This document shows positions 62,171 through 64,000 of a stretch of 64,000 nt of DNA, in pieces; position 1 is the first letter of the stretch; each line of letters begins with the position of its first letter. The notes under the pieces are model-generated. The model ran no database searches. It was not told where the DNA came from and saw only the letters and a list, made by a program, of their open reading frames with translations. Where the stretch lies: NCBI GenBank assembly GCA_002084765.1, contig NBMB01000015.1:36028-100027 (forward strand). Reading direction: 5' to 3'. The translations under genes were made by a program, and so were the position numbers. Source of the stretch: Candidatus Cloacimonetes bacterium 4572_55. GTDB lineage: Bacteria; 4572-55.

Positions 62171-62210
62171 AAGACCCTAAGGTTTCTTGAGAATCTTTAG
62201 GGTCTTTTCT
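62171..62210 (+). terminator. Terminator of the PLD gene, related to the palindrome-ended repeats
   Basis: Arms AAGACCCTAAGGTTTCT and AGAATCTTTAGGGTCTT (two mismatches) with a 2-base loop are followed by TTCTTTC. It lies between convergent genes. The arm is the same AGACCCTAAGG sequence as in repeats A-F. Confidence 0.75.
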
Positions 62211-62219
62211 TTCATAAGC

Positions 62220-63053
62220 TTATTTGGATTGAAACTCTGGCGAGCGTTTTTCCAAGAAAGCACCCAATCCCTCTTTCGCATCGGCTGTGGCAAATAGACC
62301 GGCAAATAGGCTTCTCTCAAACGCGTTGGCATCCGAGAGACTCATGTTCATTCCGTGATTGATCCCTCGTTTTGCCGCCTGGACGGCTATCTGTCCTCTT
62401 GCCGCGATTTTTTCCGCCAATTTCTCGGCGTACGCCAAAAGATTTGCCTTATTTACCTCGCCGTCCGGTCTCTTTTTACCTTTTATTTCCGCCCATTGAG
62501 CTGGAACCACCTCATCCACTAAGCCAATCCGATAGGCTTCAACCGCATTGATCATATCTCCGGTGAAGATAAGCTGTTTGGCTTTTCCACGCCCGACCGC
62601 GCGAGCCAGGCGCTGAGTGCCACCGAATCCTGGTATCAAACCAAGCGACACCTCGGGCAGTCCCAGCTTTGCTGTCTCGATTGCCACTCGGATATCGCAA
62701 GCCAGGGCGATCTCGCATCCGCCGCCTAAGGCAAAACCGTTGATCGCCGCGATCACAGGTTGTGTTTGCCGCTCAATTTTGTCCATGAGCTGATGTCCCA
62801 ATTGGGAAAAAGTCAGCCCGCTCTGATGATCTAAGTCGGAAAGCTCTTGAATATCAGCTCCCGCGACAAATGCCTTTGTTCCGCTTCCGGTCAAGATAAT
62901 CACCCGAATTTCCTCTCGATTCTCCAATTCGCAGAAAACTGAAGAGAGCTGGCGTAAGGTATCGGTGTTCAAGGCGTTCAGTGCCTTGCCGCGATTGATT
63001 GCGACAATAGCGATATCTTTCTTATACTCAATTAGTAACTCGTTAAATTTCAT
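62220..63053 (-). CDS. Enoyl-CoA hydratase/isomerase family protein
   Basis: This 277-aa crotonase-fold enzyme has the CoA oxyanion hole ILTGSGTKAFVAGADIQELS and NGFALGGGCEIALACDIRVA. The active-site region LPEVSLGLIPGFGGTQRLAR has a Glu in the usual catalytic position (PEVSLG), and MINAVEAYRIGLVDEVV follows. It is likely a short-chain enoyl-CoA hydratase of beta-oxidation or butyrate-type pathways. A charged insert (EIKGKKRPDGEVNKANL) is slightly longer than usual. No partner genes are adjacent. Confidence 0.92.
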   Translation of the reverse strand: MKFNELLIEYKKDIAIVAINRGKALNALNTDTLRQLSSVFCELENREEIRVIILTGSGTKAFVAGADIQELSDLDHQSGLTFSQLGHQLMDKIERQTQPVIAAINGFALGGGCEIALACDIRVAIETAKLGLPEVSLGLIPGFGGTQRLARAVGRGKAKQLIFTGDMINAVEAYRIGLVDEVVPAQWAEIKGKKRPDGEVNKANLLAYAEKLAEKIAARGQIAVQAAKRGINHGMNMSLSDANAFERSLFAGLFATADAKEGLGAFLEKRSPEFQSK

Positions 63054-63106
63054 ACATTTTCCTCACTTTTTCTTATTTACATATACAACACATTCGTTAT
63101 AATTAT

Positions 63107-63664
63107 TCAGCGTGTTTCGGATATTCTATAGAATTGAACGTTTGTATCCCCAAATCGATTTTCACGAATACAGCGCATACGTCCATTTGGCTGCACGTCC
63201 TGCCGAACAGATTTTTCCAGGATCAACAAGCCGTCTTTTTTCAATACGTTGCTATCAGCGATACGATCTACCAATTCCGCCAACAGCACCCGTTGATAAG
63301 GCGGATCGGCAAAGATGAGATCAAACTGAGAGTTCCGTTTCGACAGTTTATGAATCGCTGTGCGGACGTCCGATTTCCAGACAGCGCATTGCTCGTCGAA
63401 TTTCAGAGAGGCAATATTTGTTTTTATGATCTGAACCGCGGCGCGGCTGCGATCAATAAAAAGAGAGGAGGCCGCTCCCCGACTGATCGCCTCCAGACCC
63501 AGAGCACCTGTCCCAGCGAACAAGTCCAACGTCAGCGCGTCCGGAATTCGGTCATAAATTATGCTAAACAAAGATTCTTTTACTCGATCCGCGGTCGGCC
63601 GTATCCGGTATTGCGATTCATTTTGCAACCGACTGCCCTTTGCCAGCCCGGAAATAATGCGCAT
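63107..63664 (-). CDS. rsmD: 16S rRNA (guanine-966-N2) methyltransferase
   Basis: RsmD (185 aa) methylates G966 of 16S rRNA. It starts MRIISGLAKGSRL, then RPTADRVKESLFSIIYDRI. The SAM-binding LDLFAGTGALGLEAISRGA and the catalytic DLIFADPPY are present. It lies 53 bases upstream of the crotonase gene. Confidence 0.95.
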   Translation of the reverse strand: MRIISGLAKGSRLQNESQYRIRPTADRVKESLFSIIYDRIPDALTLDLFAGTGALGLEAISRGAASSLFIDRSRAAVQIIKTNIASLKFDEQCAVWKSDVRTAIHKLSKRNSQFDLIFADPPYQRVLLAELVDRIADSNVLKKDGLLILEKSVRQDVQPNGRMRCIRENRFGDTNVQFYRISETR

Positions 63665-64000
63665 GTTTTTTTTCCTCTATCCTGGATTATTGGTCGCCGC
63701 GGAATTTTATCCGCAGATTACGCGGATTATCGCAGATTAAGAATTGATAATTAAGGAGTTATATTTTTTTTGTGCGTATTTCATTTAAGAATTTATTCTC
63801 CGCGCTTTGCGATGCATTACTCAGGTTATATCAAAAATTTCCAAAAATCTCCCGAAATTCGACTATCTCAAAAAAATATTGGGATTTTAAATTTGCGGTA
63901 GTCACCCTATTGCATATTGTTGCTTCACGTATTATCTTAAGTAATCGCATCCCATTATTTTACTTATAACATGTTGAGGTCGCGGCTATGTGTAACAACT
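63665..64000. other. Window end, no gene recognised
   Basis: These 336 bases are AT-rich. Apart from the dispersed repeat at 63681-63765, I see only a short plus-strand frame (63772-63969) without family resemblance. Confidence 0.4.
63681..63765 (+). repeat. Dispersed intergenic repeat, copy 2
   Basis: Same succession as 28761-28833 (CCTGGATTATT, CCGCAGATTA, CGCAGATTAAGAATTGATAA) with an added CGCGGATTA block. It lies 16 bases upstream of rsmD. Confidence 0.55.

Overview
The window reads as a chromosomal contig from an uncultured Gram-negative-type bacterium, most likely in or near the Fibrobacteres-Chlorobi-Bacteroidetes (FCB) assemblage. This is an inference. It rests on a secreted protein with a C-terminal 'SYPNPFMP...GVYFYQL' sorting/FlgD-like module, on DUF4388- and Roadblock-like regulatory genes, on large FG-GAP/PKD secreted proteins, and on lipoprotein signals. 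No rRNA or other species marker is present. Housekeeping gene order is well conserved and most genes lie on the minus strand.

Layout. 1-3.8 kb: a BtuC/BtuF-type uptake transporter (minus) and an ABC-2 exporter pair (plus), closed by a bidirectional terminator. 3.9-10.7 kb: rpoD, dnaG (split by a -1 frameshift at a classic slippery heptamer), mutS2 and rpsU. 11-23.4 kb: an unusual HRDC-XseA-like membrane protein, a DUF58/MoxR pair, a DUF6524/TPR/adenine deaminase (ade) operon, a DUF4388 plus Roadblock-like operon and a STAND-like ATPase with TPRs. 23.5-35 kb: one long minus-strand growth operon, transcribed pepP-efp-accB-pilT-accC-yceD-rpmF-plsX-fabH-fabG-acpP-fabF-rnc. It joins initiation of fatty acid synthesis to translation factors. 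fabD is missing from its usual place, fabF lacks about 44 residues, and a type IV pilus retraction ATPase gene sits between accB and accC.

35.5-48.8 kb is an accessory island. It begins with a transposase remnant and a decayed YefM/PemK-type toxin-antitoxin pair. It then shows a striking array: roughly 80-bp repeats ending in inverted AGACCCTNAGGGTTTT-type arms separate successive cargo modules. The order is repeat A, a REP-associated tyrosine transposase (RAYT) gene with a 34-bp perfect palindrome of the same sequence inside its coding region, repeats F and B, a retropepsin-like protease pair, repeat C, a UPF0175/DUF3368 toxin-antitoxin pair, repeat D, a giant secreted protein gene, and repeat E. 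The giant gene (about 3,090 codons after repairing two one-base frameshifts) encodes three seven-repeat FG-GAP propellers, five PKD domains, a fourth seven-repeat propeller, an alpha/beta hydrolase, a BACON domain and a dockerin-like C terminus.

48.9-64 kb returns to core genes: recO, an NtrC-type regulator, ribA, a YciO/YrdC-type gene, a TPR-SLH lipoprotein, tRNA-Gly(CCC), and the ribosomal/translation cluster transcribed rplM-rpsI-rpsB-tsf-pyrH-frr. These are followed by a secreted phospholipase-D-like protein, a crotonase and rsmD. Several promoters share the form TTGACA-N16/17-TATTTT. The best candidate for an undescribed system is the repeat-punctuated cassette array around the RAYT gene. 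The slippery site in dnaG and the HRDC-XseA-like fusion come next.
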